Positions 50,303 through 58,173 are shown, counted from the first letter of the stretch. The stretch: 64,000 bases of DNA from Roseburia inulinivorans DSM 16841 (GCF_000174195.1 NZ_ACFY01000031.1:1-64000), one strand, 5' to 3'. A program made the numbers and translations. The notes: generated from the sequence alone by a model not told the origin.

Positions 50303-51085
50303 TCAACCTGTTTGGCCGTCCTCCTCGGCAAACCGCGTATCCAGCCGCTTTACGCTCCAGTTCTGCTTGAACTGTCCCAGCGGGCCGGTGCCGAACTGTG
50401 CCAGCGCACGGCGATCCAGCTCCAGCAGCTTTTCCCACAGCTCCGGGTGATGCTTTCGCAGCTTCCGCAGCTCGTCGATACGCTGGAACGGGCAGCACCA
50501 GCAGGACGCACGGTGGTAAATCTCATACAGCCCGCCGAAGTCATAGCCACGGTCGTAACAGGCTTGGAGCGCCTGCGCCTCTGTGATGCCCCATTCCACG
50601 AGGGGATACCGCTCATCCTTGCAGCGCCACGCTTCATCGGCGGCGATACCGACATAGTGGATCGCGCCCAGCTCGCCTTTGAGCCGGTTGACCTTCTTGG
50701 TGATGAGGTGCGTTTTGAGCTGCCCGGTACACCAGCGGACGCGGATTCCCGGCCAGCCGTTGCCGTAGGGCGGGATGCCCAGCTTTGCACGGTTTTCCAG
50801 ACTGCGGGGCTTCTGCTTGGGTTCGTCGAACATCAGGTATTCAAAGCCCTTGGGATGCCGCAGCGTGGTGATATGGATGCCGCGCTCCCGGAAAAGATGC
50901 TCGTCCAGTTTGGCAAGGTGTTCATACATTTCCGGGAACTCCATGCCGGTGTCCGCTGACAGCACCATATTGATGGGCATATCCCGTTCGATCATCAAAA
51001 GCAGCATGGCGGTACTGTCCTTGCCACCGGACAGGCTGACGGCGTGAAACTGCTTGCCGTTTGCGTTCTGAATGGTTTCCCGCAT
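50303..51085 (-). CDS. PAPS reductase-family (PP-loop) protein
   Basis: 260 residues. PP-loop ATP pyrophosphatase motif AVSLSGGKDSTAMLLL near residue 20, ADTGMEFPEMYEH, RVRWCTGQLKTHLI and a C-terminal Cys cluster SCWCCPFQRIDELRKLRKHHP. Typical assimilatory enzymes act on PAPS, but phage- and ICE-borne members with this double-Cys tail have no proven substrate. No sulphur-assimilation or dnd partner gene is present, so nucleic-acid or nucleotide sulphur modification is only a possibility. Confidence 0.82.
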   Translation of the reverse strand: MRETIQNANGKQFHAVSLSGGKDSTAMLLLMIERDMPINMVLSADTGMEFPEMYEHLAKLDEHLFRERGIHITTLRHPKGFEYLMFDEPKQKPRSLENRAKLGIPPYGNGWPGIRVRWCTGQLKTHLITKKVNRLKGELGAIHYVGIAADEAWRCKDERYPLVEWGITEAQALQACYDRGYDFGGLYEIYHRASCWCCPFQRIDELRKLRKHHPELWEKLLELDRRALAQFGTGPLGQFKQNWSVKRLDTRFAEEDGQTG

Positions 51086-51119
51086 GGGGAAGCCGCTCCG
51101 TTTTCACTCCTTTCCCACA

Positions 51120-51623
51120 TCACAGCTCATAGATGGGCTGCTCGTGTTCGTAGTAGGGATCACACAGGGCGGCAAGCTCGGCCACCAAGTCCTCCAAATC
51201 CAGAGAAATCTCGCTGTCTGCCCAATCGCTGCCCTTGTAGACGCGATACTCGGTGACGTATTCGCCTTCTCCGGCGTTCACGCTGAATTTGGCAACGACG
51301 GCAAAGCCCATATCCTCCAGCAGCCACAGCTCCATCGACCGGGCGGCAAACACCGCGCCGATATAGCTGTCGCCCACGTCCTCATAGAGAAGCGTCGCTC
51401 GCTGCTTGAACAGCTCCGCGCTTCGATAGTCCAAGCTCAGCGCATTTTTGCCGTCTGCGCGGTAGGCATAGACCGTTTCAGCCTTGTTCCAAACGGCTTG
51501 CAGCAGGGCGTGATAGTCGATGTTTTCCAGGAACTCGTCGATCTCCGTTTCCGTGTAGCCGACCTCCGTACCCTTGCGGAACAGCGTGGTCAGCGCTTTT
51601 TCCAGCTCAGTTACTCTGCTCAT
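51120..51623 (-). CDS. Conserved ICE protein of unknown function
   Basis: 167 residues from ATG 51623 (MSRVTELEKALTTLFRKG), preceded by GGAGGAATTACT. Mostly helical N-terminus, then VFAARSMELWLLEDMGFAVVAKFSV and an acidic end (DLEDLVAELAALCDPYYEHE). The frame upstream to 51824 overlaps the previous gene and is not used. No domain is recognised; it belongs to the ParB-proximal accessory block found in related ICEs. Confidence 0.65.
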   Translation of the reverse strand: MSRVTELEKALTTLFRKGTEVGYTETEIDEFLENIDYHALLQAVWNKAETVYAYRADGKNALSLDYRSAELFKQRATLLYEDVGDSYIGAVFAARSMELWLLEDMGFAVVAKFSVNAGEGEYVTEYRVYKGSDWADSEISLDLEDLVAELAALCDPYYEHEQPIYEL

Positions 51624-51642
51624 AGTAATTCCTCCAATCACT

Positions 51643-51906
51643 TTAGTGACGCCGCTTTTTCCGGTCAGGGAGGATATGCCCCTCAATGACGGCGGCGTGT
51701 TTGCGGATTTTGATTTCTCCGCGTTTCTCGGATGCCTGCGCCTTGGCATATCCCACGTCGGAGAGGAACAGCCGCAGCCGTTCGCCCTTTTCGCCCACAG
51801 GGGATTTCCACGACAGGACATCAAAAATAATCATGTGGCGGGTTTCGTCCATAAAGCGCTCCAGCGCAAGGATGCTGTGACCGCCGACAAAATCATCAGC
51901 GTTCAT
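51643..51906 (-). CDS. Conserved ICE protein of unknown function
   Basis: 87 residues from ATG 51906 (MNADDFVGGHSILALERF), overlapping the preceding gene by 11 bases; GCGAGGTG serves as binding site. Contains MIIFDVLSWKSPVGEKGERLRLFLSD and a basic end HILPDRKKRRH. No family recognised. Confidence 0.6.
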   Translation of the reverse strand: MNADDFVGGHSILALERFMDETRHMIIFDVLSWKSPVGEKGERLRLFLSDVGYAKAQASEKRGEIKIRKHAAVIEGHILPDRKKRRH

Positions 51907-52510
51907 ATTCGGCACCTCGCGCTCTGATCTGAAAGGCGGCAAGCCCATAGCGGGCGATCAGAGTGGCGTTGACGATCAGGCGCAGCGCCTCCGGGTCGAT
52001 CACCTCCGGTTCCGCCAAGTCCGCCATCGTGACCGCCTCCGTCTTGTCGCAGAGATCGCGCGCCGCCATGAACAGCGCGTAGTTGTGCGGCGAGGTATTT
52101 TTCAGCACCGCATAACCGAACTCGATCCCGTCCTTACAGAAGCAATTTGCCGTGCGGCGGTAAATATCGTCGTTGGAGGTCAGCAGGTACATGGCCGCAT
52201 AGTAGGCGTTGGTGTCTCTGCGGCGGCGATAGCCCTGCACGGCGCACTGATACTGCATCCTGCGCTCATGCTGCTCGTTGCTCCAAAGGCTTCCGGGATA
52301 GTGCTTGATCAGCAGGTTCAGGCGCGAGGACAGGCGGCGGTCGCGGGGGAATGTTTCCATGACGGCCTCGCGGTAGCCGACCACACCGGCCTCGATACGC
52401 TCGGCCAGCCACGGGCAGCGCAGGGCGGTACAGCCCAGCTTTTTCACATACTCGGTACAGAGCTGGCAGCTCACATCCTTGGGGGAATATTTGAATGTGT
52501 TGATATACAT
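51896..52510 (-). CDS. Conserved Cys-containing ICE protein of unknown function
   Basis: 204 residues with an N-terminal Cys cluster (DVSCQLCTEYVKKLGCTALRCPW) that may bind a metal, and DTNAYYAAMYLLTSNDDIYRRTANCFC in the middle. The strong site AAAAGGAGGACGCC lies before ATG 52510, and a terminator-like hairpin precedes it. First gene after parB in the operon. Function unknown. Confidence 0.65.
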   Translation of the reverse strand: MYINTFKYSPKDVSCQLCTEYVKKLGCTALRCPWLAERIEAGVVGYREAVMETFPRDRRLSSRLNLLIKHYPGSLWSNEQHERRMQYQCAVQGYRRRRDTNAYYAAMYLLTSNDDIYRRTANCFCKDGIEFGYAVLKNTSPHNYALFMAARDLCDKTEAVTMADLAEPEVIDPEALRLIVNATLIARYGLAAFQIRARGAEYER

Positions 52511-52536
52511 GGCGTCCTCCTTTTGGCATGAAAATA

Positions 52537-52561
52537 GCGGACAAACAAACTGCTTGTCCGC
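52537..52561 (-). terminator. Terminator-like hairpin after parB
   Basis: GCGGACAA (52537-52544) pairs with TTGTCCGC (52554-52561). On the minus strand it is followed by TATTTTC and then the AAAAGGAGG of the next gene. It begins at the parB stop. Confidence 0.65.
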
Positions 52562-53475
52562 TCATCGGCTCTGGTCGCGCTGGCGCTTTTTCTGCCATGC
52601 GTCCAGTAATTTGAAGATGGTGTTCTCAATCTGAAATGGGGTATAGGAACGCGGGAAGTATTTGCGGAGCTTTTCACCGGAAAGGGTGATGTCGTTCTTC
52701 TCCGGTTTCTTCTGCTCCATCATAATGGAGAGCATGGTGTCCTCGTTCAGCTCGCCGCTCTGACTGAGCTTTTTCATCCGCTGTGCCTGCGAGAGCGAGG
52801 GGTGGCCTGTTCGCTGTCGATGGTTTCCAAAAGCAAGCCCTGCTCTTTGGGAGTCAGCGCCGCGATCTGATAAGCGGGACTGAGGGCGATTTTCTTCTCG
52901 TCCACCATCTGCTGAAGCTCCGGGACTAACTGCGTCAGGGCGATGTAGTTGCGGATGGTATCTCCGCTCACACCGGCATCCTGACCAACTTCATCATCGC
53001 TGCGGAACTTCGCCGAAATTTTCGGCGAAGTCAGATCCGTTCGTGCGCCCTGCCGCTTGATGGCCTCCATCTTCATCTTGTAGGCTTTGGCGCGTTCGGA
53101 GGGGAGAATGTTCTCACGCTGAAGGTTGCTGTCCACCATGATGATGGTGGCAGCGTCCCGGTCAATGTCGCGGACAATGACGGGCATGGTGGCCAGCCCA
53201 GCCAGCTCGCAGGCGTGTTTGCGGCGGTGGCCTGCAATCAGCTCATAACCGCCGTCCTCCCGTGGCCGTGCCAGCGCGGGGACGAGGACGCCGTACTCCT
53301 TGACGCTTTCGGCGGTTTCCTGCATGGACGCATCCTCTCGCACCTGAAAGGGGTGATCCGGGAACGGATGCAGCTCAGAGAGCGAAATCTGAACAACTAC
53401 TTCCTGCTGCGGTTTCGGCTTTTTGGATGGCGCGGGCTTTTTGCCCGGTTCCTTCTGCACGGTTTTTTCAGGCAT
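52562..53475 (-). pseudogene. parB: ParB-like partition protein, frameshifted in this sequence
   Basis: 304 residues if corrected. ParB N-terminal domain with VQISLSELHPFPDHPFQVRED and ELIAGHRRKHACELAGL, DSNLQRENILPSERAKAYKMK, a helix-turn-helix (VSGDTIRNYIALTQLVPELQ) and a C-terminal part with GEKLRKYFPRSYTPFQIENT. The frame breaks at a four-G run (52799-52802; CCCC on the minus strand). A fifth C restores ATPSLSQAQRMKKLSQ; as given, the first frame ends at 52774 and the tail is open from 52777. The insert TSPKISAKF near the middle is the palindromic element. ATG 53475 has ACAGGAGG upstream. First gene of the leftward transfer block. Confidence 0.85.
53007..53031. repeat. 25-nt palindromic element, copy 2 (in parB)
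   Basis: Identical to 23130-23154: 12-bp inverted arms around one T. It encodes TSPKISAK in the ParB frame. Confidence 0.85.
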
Positions 53476-53515
53476 TATGTTCCTCCTGTCGGCATCTGAT
53501 TTTGGGTACAAAAAA

Positions 53516-53547
53516 AGGACATTTCTTCTTTTCAGAGGAAATGTCCT
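53516..53547 (-). terminator. Terminator-like hairpin before parB
   Basis: AGGACATTTC (53516-53525) pairs perfectly with GAAATGTCCT (53538-53547), followed on the minus strand by T7. It lies about 35 bases before the parB start, inside the likely leader of the operon. Confidence 0.75.
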
Positions 53548-53718
53548 GATTTCTTGGACGGGCTGACAGCCCGCCCAAACGGTATTTTATTTTTGTCGTT
53601 ACTATAACACCCCCTACGATATAACTACTTCGCGGCTCGATTTTTCGGTTTGGAAAAGGATGAAAAACCTTGCCAGATAACCGAAAACCCTTGATATACG
53701 GGGCTTTTCCGGTTTGTC
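53548..53718. promoter_or_regulatory. Right-end non-coding region with likely parB operon promoter
   Basis: There is no gene here. On the minus strand a TATAGT (in GTGTTATAGTAAC near 53600-53612) could be the -10 of the parB operon; the -35 is unclear. A short GGGCTGACAGCCC hairpin lies at 53561-53573. The segment between promoter and parB would carry that hairpin and the terminator at 53516-53547. Confidence 0.4.
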
Positions 53719-53745
53719 GTAATTATACCGTAAGGGCATACGGCG
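53719..53745. other. Right ICE-int junction (attR)
   Basis: The ICE ends ...GGGCATA (53734-53740), then CG (53741-53742), then integrase sequence GCGGCTACGAATATGCAC. Read inward on the minus strand the end is CGTATGCCC with ACGACAAA further in, mirroring the left end. Confidence 0.7.
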
Positions 53746-54018
53746 GCTACGAATATGCACCAACTGACGGGCGACTTCTACACCGTAGGCGAAGTGTTAG
53801 GACATACGCTTGCGGGTATCGGCGTATCGCTTGGATTGTCTATGAACTTTGAAGCCGTTACTGCCCGCTATGTTGACGTGCGGCTTGAACGGAAAAAAGA
53901 AGTCCTGGACGCTTATCATGGGGCTGTCAAACAGGCAGACCCGGCAAAGGCAAAGGAAGCCGAGCCGAAGAAAGCAAAGAGTGCGGCGAAGAAAAAGAGC
54001 AGCGAAATTGAGCTTTAA
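53743..54018 (+). pseudogene. int: Tyrosine integrase of the outer element, C-terminal 91 codons (split by the ICE)
   Basis: Continues the integrase from 2709 in the same frame: AATNMHQLTGDFYTVGEVLGHT (His box in LGHT) and the catalytic tyrosine in EAVTARYVDVRLERKK. The C-terminus is Lys/Ala/Glu-rich (KAKEAEPKKAKSAAKKKSSEIEL). As a separate frame it could only begin at ATG 53755, and it lacks both catalytic arginines. Joined to 1681-2709 it supplies every missing catalytic residue, which shows the gene was intact before the ICE entered. Confidence 0.9.
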
Positions 54019-54068
54019 CCGCCTTATCTTTTTACTGCTTCTTATAGCCTTTTATAGCCCCGCGTGGG

Positions 54069-54090
54069 ATTTGGGCACCATTTGGGCACC
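54069..54090. repeat. Tandem 11-bp repeats after int
   Basis: ATTTGGGCACC occurs twice in direct succession, 51 bases after the integrase stop. Arm-type binding sites for the Int N-terminus lie in such positions in Tn916-like elements; that role is inferred. Confidence 0.5.
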
Positions 54091-54128
54091 ATTAGCCGAA
54101 AACGCACCACCAAAACAGGCGATAAAAG

Positions 54129-54179
54129 AAACGCCGAGAACACGCAAAAACATAGTGTTTATGCGGGTTTCCGGCGTTT
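54129..54179 (+). terminator. Terminator of the integrase operon
   Basis: AAACGCCG (54129-54136) pairs with CGGCGTTT (54172-54179), with further imperfect pairing inside (ACACGCA with TGCGGGT). A T-run overlaps the 3' arm. The outer element's right end should lie shortly after, about 54200-54270. Confidence 0.6.
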
Positions 54180-54268
54180 TCTAATCCCTCAACCGACTTA
54201 AATCTATCTTGTGCGAGAGAAAAAAATTCTACTATTTTTTATACATAATTATTTGTCCTACCTATTAG

Positions 54269-54400
54269 AAATTTGTCATAATTATATACGATATTGACAA
54301 TGAAATAGATGAAAGATATAAAGATCTCATTGTGAATGAGTTGACATTTATCCGCGAGAATACATCAAAGATAATCAAAAATGCAGCAGTTATGTCTTAA
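54269..54400 (+). pseudogene. 3' fragment of a chromosomal gene
   Basis: An open frame without a start (stop at 54266-54268) encodes about 43 residues ending NELTFIRENTSKIIKNAAVMS. Its AT-rich codon use is like the chromosome to the right. It is best explained as the end of a gene cut by insertion of the outer element, or decayed. No family recognised. Confidence 0.4.
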
Positions 54401-54544
54401 GTTCTAAGAAGAAAATCAAAAAATCCCATAAATGAATGAAATAACAGAAAAAATTCCTATTCCTACGAAGCATAGGGTGCATTTTTGTTCAAATATGAGT
54501 ATGATAGAAAGCGTACAGGAGAACAATCATATTTGGAGCGGACG

Positions 54545-55462
54545 ATGGAAAAGGAAAAAATAGGAAAGTATATTAGAAAGAAGCGCATAGAAAAAGGTAT
54601 GACACAACAGCAGCTGGCGGAGAAAATTCAGGTGACAGAGAAAGCTGTTTCACGGTGGGAAACTGGGCGGGGAGTACCAGATATTTCGTTGCTGGAACCA
54701 TTGGCGGAAGAACTTCATGTGTCGGTAACGGAATTATTAAATGGAGAAGAACGGGTGCAGGAAGAGGCTGTACATGATACAAAAGCACATATGGCGGATA
54801 TAGATATTACAAATGTGATTGAGTATGTGCAGGAAAATAGGAAAGAAAAGTACAATACAGGATTTAAAATCGGAATCGGGTGTTTGGTGGTTTCACTTGT
54901 GTTGTTTTTATTGTATTTACGGGAGGCATATCGTTTTCAGGGAAACTATTTTGGGACAATGATAAGAATGACTGTGATTTCGGGGATATTTTTGCTTGGA
55001 GAAATGGTGTTGGAACGCTGCTATCTGGAAAAGCTGGAGGAGAGAAGAAAGCGGAAAAAGGCAGTACTGGCGGTGCTCTTTATCTATTATGCAGTTATGC
55101 TTATGAATCTGACGTTTCTGGAAAGAACACAGACGGTTACTGACTATAATATTGTGCCGTTTCGGACAATAGGAACAGTGCTTTTAAGCGGAAATGTTTA
55201 TGCAATCGTGATTAATATTTTTGGAAATTTTTTTATTTTTATGCCACTTCAATTTTTCCTGATTGAATTGTTTGAAATCCGAAAAATAAAACAGAATTTT
55301 TTGGTGTGCTTTACGATTACATTTGTAATAGAAATAGTGCAGTATATTTTTAAAGTTGGTATGTTGGATGTCGATGATATCCTGTTATGTGTGGCTGGGA
55401 TGATGAGTTTCTATTATTTTTATGGGAAGTATCGTGGAAAAAACAAAAAACGGGGGATGTAG
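54545..55462 (+). CDS. XRE helix-turn-helix / VanZ-like membrane fusion protein
   Basis: 305 residues from ATG 54545 (MEKEKIGKYIRKKRIEKGMT; GGAG upstream). An HTH_3 domain (GMTQQQLAEKIQVTEKAVSR, residues about 18-55) is followed by a short linker and four to six membrane helices. The segments YNIVPFRTI, NIFGNFFIFMPLQFFLI and FVIEIVQYIFKVGMLDVDDIL are the VanZ-like signature. A membrane-tethered regulator is suggested; the signal is unknown. First intact chromosomal gene after the mobile DNA. The next gene starts right after its stop. Confidence 0.85.
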   Translation: MEKEKIGKYIRKKRIEKGMTQQQLAEKIQVTEKAVSRWETGRGVPDISLLEPLAEELHVSVTELLNGEERVQEEAVHDTKAHMADIDITNVIEYVQENRKEKYNTGFKIGIGCLVVSLVLFLLYLREAYRFQGNYFGTMIRMTVISGIFLLGEMVLERCYLEKLEERRKRKKAVLAVLFIYYAVMLMNLTFLERTQTVTDYNIVPFRTIGTVLLSGNVYAIVINIFGNFFIFMPLQFFLIELFEIRKIKQNFLVCFTITFVIEIVQYIFKVGMLDVDDILLCVAGMMSFYYFYGKYRGKNKKRGM

Positions 55463-55963
55463 ATGAAAGCAGAACAAAAATGGAAGAGTGGACAGGGAAA
55501 ATTACAGAAAAAAGTTAAGAAGAGTGTTGGACTCGGTATATGTGTTTTTTTGACGCTGCTACTTGTCTCACAGCTTCATTATGAAAAGCGGATACAAAAA
55601 TTTGTGTTGAGGAACGAGGAAGAACTTACAGAGTTTACAAAAAACTACCTGGCAGTGGAACAAAGGGAAAGACGACATATGTTTGAAGAGTGGAAAGAGG
55701 AAAATGGTTACAGCGTACAGTTGACAGGGTTATTTCCGGAAAACGTAGTGGCATTTTATATGGGAGGTTTTGGGCTGGCTCCATCATCTGTGTATTATGG
55801 ATTTTACTATTCACCCGAAGATATTCCGGTTGGAACCGGGGAAGGTCAGCTTGTAAAAGCAGAGGGAGACAATGCGGGCTGGAGCTGGCAGGGATACGGA
55901 GACAATGGAGGAGAGATTCGAAAAATAAAACCGCATTGGTATTATTATAAATGCTGGTTTTGA
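55463..55963 (+). CDS. Hypothetical membrane-anchored protein
   Basis: 166 residues. One N-terminal membrane helix (VGLGICVFLTLLLVSQLHY) after a basic segment, then an exposed domain with many aromatic residues (SVYYGFYYSPEDIPVGTG, GWSWQGYGDNGG, PHWYYYKCWF). Its ATG directly follows the XRE-VanZ stop (TAG-ATG), so the two form an operon and may act together at the membrane. No family name is recognised. Confidence 0.7.
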   Translation: MKAEQKWKSGQGKLQKKVKKSVGLGICVFLTLLLVSQLHYEKRIQKFVLRNEEELTEFTKNYLAVEQRERRHMFEEWKEENGYSVQLTGLFPENVVAFYMGGFGLAPSSVYYGFYYSPEDIPVGTGEGQLVKAEGDNAGWSWQGYGDNGGEIRKIKPHWYYYKCWF

Positions 55964-55983
55964 TGTAGAAAAGCAATCGTTCT

Positions 55984-56271
55984 TCACGAATGCATCATAA
56001 TCCCCCACTCGCTTCTGGAACGCCACTGCTCATTCATCCAGTCGACTGCCTGCTGTCTACCTTCTTCTGTGAATGGAAAAGTGGCGGAAATTTTCTGATC
56101 GTCGGGAGTGGTTGAAAAATTATAAGGTCCAGGCCAGACGGTGGCGCGGAAAATATCGTTTTCAGCGTCATCTTTTTCTTTTTTTACAAGGTAGCGCATG
56201 CCCTTGTAACTTCCGGTAAATTTTTCTTTTTTATAAAAATTCATATTTAAAATATCTTCTGCTGTGATCAT
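55984..56271 (-). CDS. Hypothetical cytosolic protein
   Basis: 95 residues, convergent with the preceding operon. FTGSYKGMRYLVKKEKDDAE, FRATVWPGPYNFSTTPDDQK and FTEEGRQQAVDWMNEQWRSR show a soluble protein typical of small conserved Firmicutes proteins. No function known. Confidence 0.65.
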   Translation of the reverse strand: MITAEDILNMNFYKKEKFTGSYKGMRYLVKKEKDDAENDIFRATVWPGPYNFSTTPDDQKISATFPFTEEGRQQAVDWMNEQWRSRSEWGIMMHS

Positions 56272-56439
56272 ATAAAACCTCGGAATATAATTTTTTAGAA
56301 AGTAAAGTTATTATAGTCTATTTTGTGAAATTGTGAAAGGAAAAACACAAGGTTTCATTGCAAAAAATCCGGGAATATCATAGAATGGTTGAGAAGAAAA
56401 CAGTATAGACAGGATGTATATACAGAAAGCAGGGGAACT

Positions 56440-58119
56440 ATGAAATTTTCAGAAATGCCATACAAACGCATTGATATGGAAGAAGTAGAAAAAGAGTATA
56501 AGAGCATTATCGAGCGCACGAAGAATGCAAAAAGCGGAGAGGAGCAGTTTGAGATCCACCGGGAGTACTATAAATTTACCGCGGATGTGCAGACAAGCAT
56601 GGAACTTGCAATGATCCGCCATGATATTGATACGACCGATGAATTTTATGAGAAAGAAAGCGATTTTTATGATGAGGTCGGACCGATCATCAGCCAGTAT
56701 GAGAATGAATACGGAAAAGTACTTTATGATTCTCCTTACAGAGACTATCTGGAGAGTAAGATCGGAAAAGTAACATTTAAAAATATCGAGATCGCAAACA
56801 AGGCTTTTGACGAGAAGATCATTCCGTTAATGCAGGAAGAAAATGCATTGAGCAGCCGTTACAGTAAGCTGATCGCTACAGCGAAGATTCCTTTTGAGGG
56901 AGAAGTTTACAATCTGTCTCTCATGAGAAAGTTCCAGACCAGCCCGGACCGTGAGGTGAGAAGAAAAGCATGGAAAGCAGTCAGTGAGTATTTCCAGTCT
57001 GTGACGGATGAGATCGACGAGATTTATGATAAGATGGTGAAAAACAGAACCGAGCAGGCAAGACAGCTTGGCTATGAGAATTATGTGGAGCTTGGTTATT
57101 ACCGTATGAACCGCAACTGTTATGACAAGGAAATGGTCGAAAATTTCCGGAAACAGGTGAAAGAATACTTTGTCCCGTTTGCCAATAAACTACATGAGCA
57201 GCGCAGACAGCGTATTGGTGTGGAGAAGCTTTCCTATATTGATACAGATGTCTATTTCACGAATGGAAATCCTGCGCCGATTGGAACACCGGAGGAGATC
57301 CTTGCGGCAGGACAGAAAATGTACAGTGAACTGTCTCCGCAGACAAAGGAATTTTTTGATTTCATGATGGAGAACGAACTTTTTGACGTGCTCGGAAGAA
57401 AAACAAAGCGTCAGGGCGGCTATATGACCTATATTCCAAATTTCAAGTCTCCGTTTATTTTTGCAAACTTCAACGGAACAAGCGGAGATGTGGACGTCAT
57501 CACCCATGAATGTGGCCATGCATTCCAGGGATATCTGTTAAGAGACGAAGAGATCCGTGAGTTCGCCGATATCACAATGGAGACAGCGGAAATCCACTCC
57601 ATGTCGATGGAGTACTTCACCTATAACTGGATGGAATTATTTTTTGGCGACCGGAAAGACGATTACCTGAAAATGCATCTGGAAGATTCCGCTGCGTTTG
57701 TCCCATACGGCTGCATGGTGGACGAGTTCCAGCACATTGTGTACGAAAAACCGGAGATGACACCGGCAGAACGCAAGGCAGTCTGGGCAGGATTGGAAAA
57801 AGTTTACCGCCCGCACATGGATTACGAAGAAGACCCTTTCTTTGGACAGGGCGGCTTCTGGCAGAAACAGCCGCACATTTTTGGCAGCCCGTTCTATTAT
57901 ATTGATTACTGTCTTGCAAGCGTGTGTGCGATGCAGTTCAAGGTCATGATGGATGAAGACTTTGAGAAAGCATGGAAGAATTACTATAAACTCTGTAATC
58001 TTTCCGCACGTGATTTCTTTACTAATGTGATCGTGGAAGCAGGGTTAAATAGTCCTTTTGAAGATGGATGTATGGAAAAGCTGGTTGACAAATTCGAAAA
58101 AAAGGCGTTTAATAGATAA
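56440..58119 (+). CDS. M3-family oligoendopeptidase (PepF-like)
   Basis: 559 residues from ATG 56440 (MKFSEMPYKRIDMEEVEKEY), with AGGGGAACT upstream; the frame is open to 56389 without a site. The zinc motif HECGHAFQGYL (about residue 357) with a downstream Glu in TMETAEIHSMSMEYFTYNW is the M3 metallopeptidase active site, and VDEFQHIVYEKPEMTPAERK follows. It hydrolyses short peptides in the cytosol, which fits the peptide transporter genes after it. A terminator follows. Confidence 0.92.
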   Translation: MKFSEMPYKRIDMEEVEKEYKSIIERTKNAKSGEEQFEIHREYYKFTADVQTSMELAMIRHDIDTTDEFYEKESDFYDEVGPIISQYENEYGKVLYDSPYRDYLESKIGKVTFKNIEIANKAFDEKIIPLMQEENALSSRYSKLIATAKIPFEGEVYNLSLMRKFQTSPDREVRRKAWKAVSEYFQSVTDEIDEIYDKMVKNRTEQARQLGYENYVELGYYRMNRNCYDKEMVENFRKQVKEYFVPFANKLHEQRRQRIGVEKLSYIDTDVYFTNGNPAPIGTPEEILAAGQKMYSELSPQTKEFFDFMMENELFDVLGRKTKRQGGYMTYIPNFKSPFIFANFNGTSGDVDVITHECGHAFQGYLLRDEEIREFADITMETAEIHSMSMEYFTYNWMELFFGDRKDDYLKMHLEDSAAFVPYGCMVDEFQHIVYEKPEMTPAERKAVWAGLEKVYRPHMDYEEDPFFGQGGFWQKQPHIFGSPFYYIDYCLASVCAMQFKVMMDEDFEKAWKNYYKLCNLSARDFFTNVIVEAGLNSPFEDGCMEKLVDKFEKKAFNR

Positions 58120-58173
58120 CAGATTTTGACAGGCGGATGTCTGTAAAAGTTAGTCGGGAAAATGAATAGAGAC

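Larger units (their letters stand above)
2708..53742. mobile_element. Serine-recombinase ICE of the Tn1549/CTn conjugation type, inserted in int
   Basis: About 51.0 kb, GC-richer than the chromosome. Both limits are set by the split integrase: host-gene sequence ends at 2707-2709 and resumes in frame at 53741-53743. Contents: three large serine recombinases at the left end, cargo genes, a MOBP-type relaxase with MobC, and a type IV secretion module (VirD4, VirB4, VirB6-like, PrgI, NlpC/P60, Maff2) with TopB, ArdC-type, LPD-type and ParB proteins. This is the organisation of Tn1549-like and C. difficile CTn-like elements, with serine instead of tyrosine recombinases. Transfer should be possible only if the frameshifted genes (methylase/helicase, parB) are sequencing artefacts. 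Confidence 0.9.
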
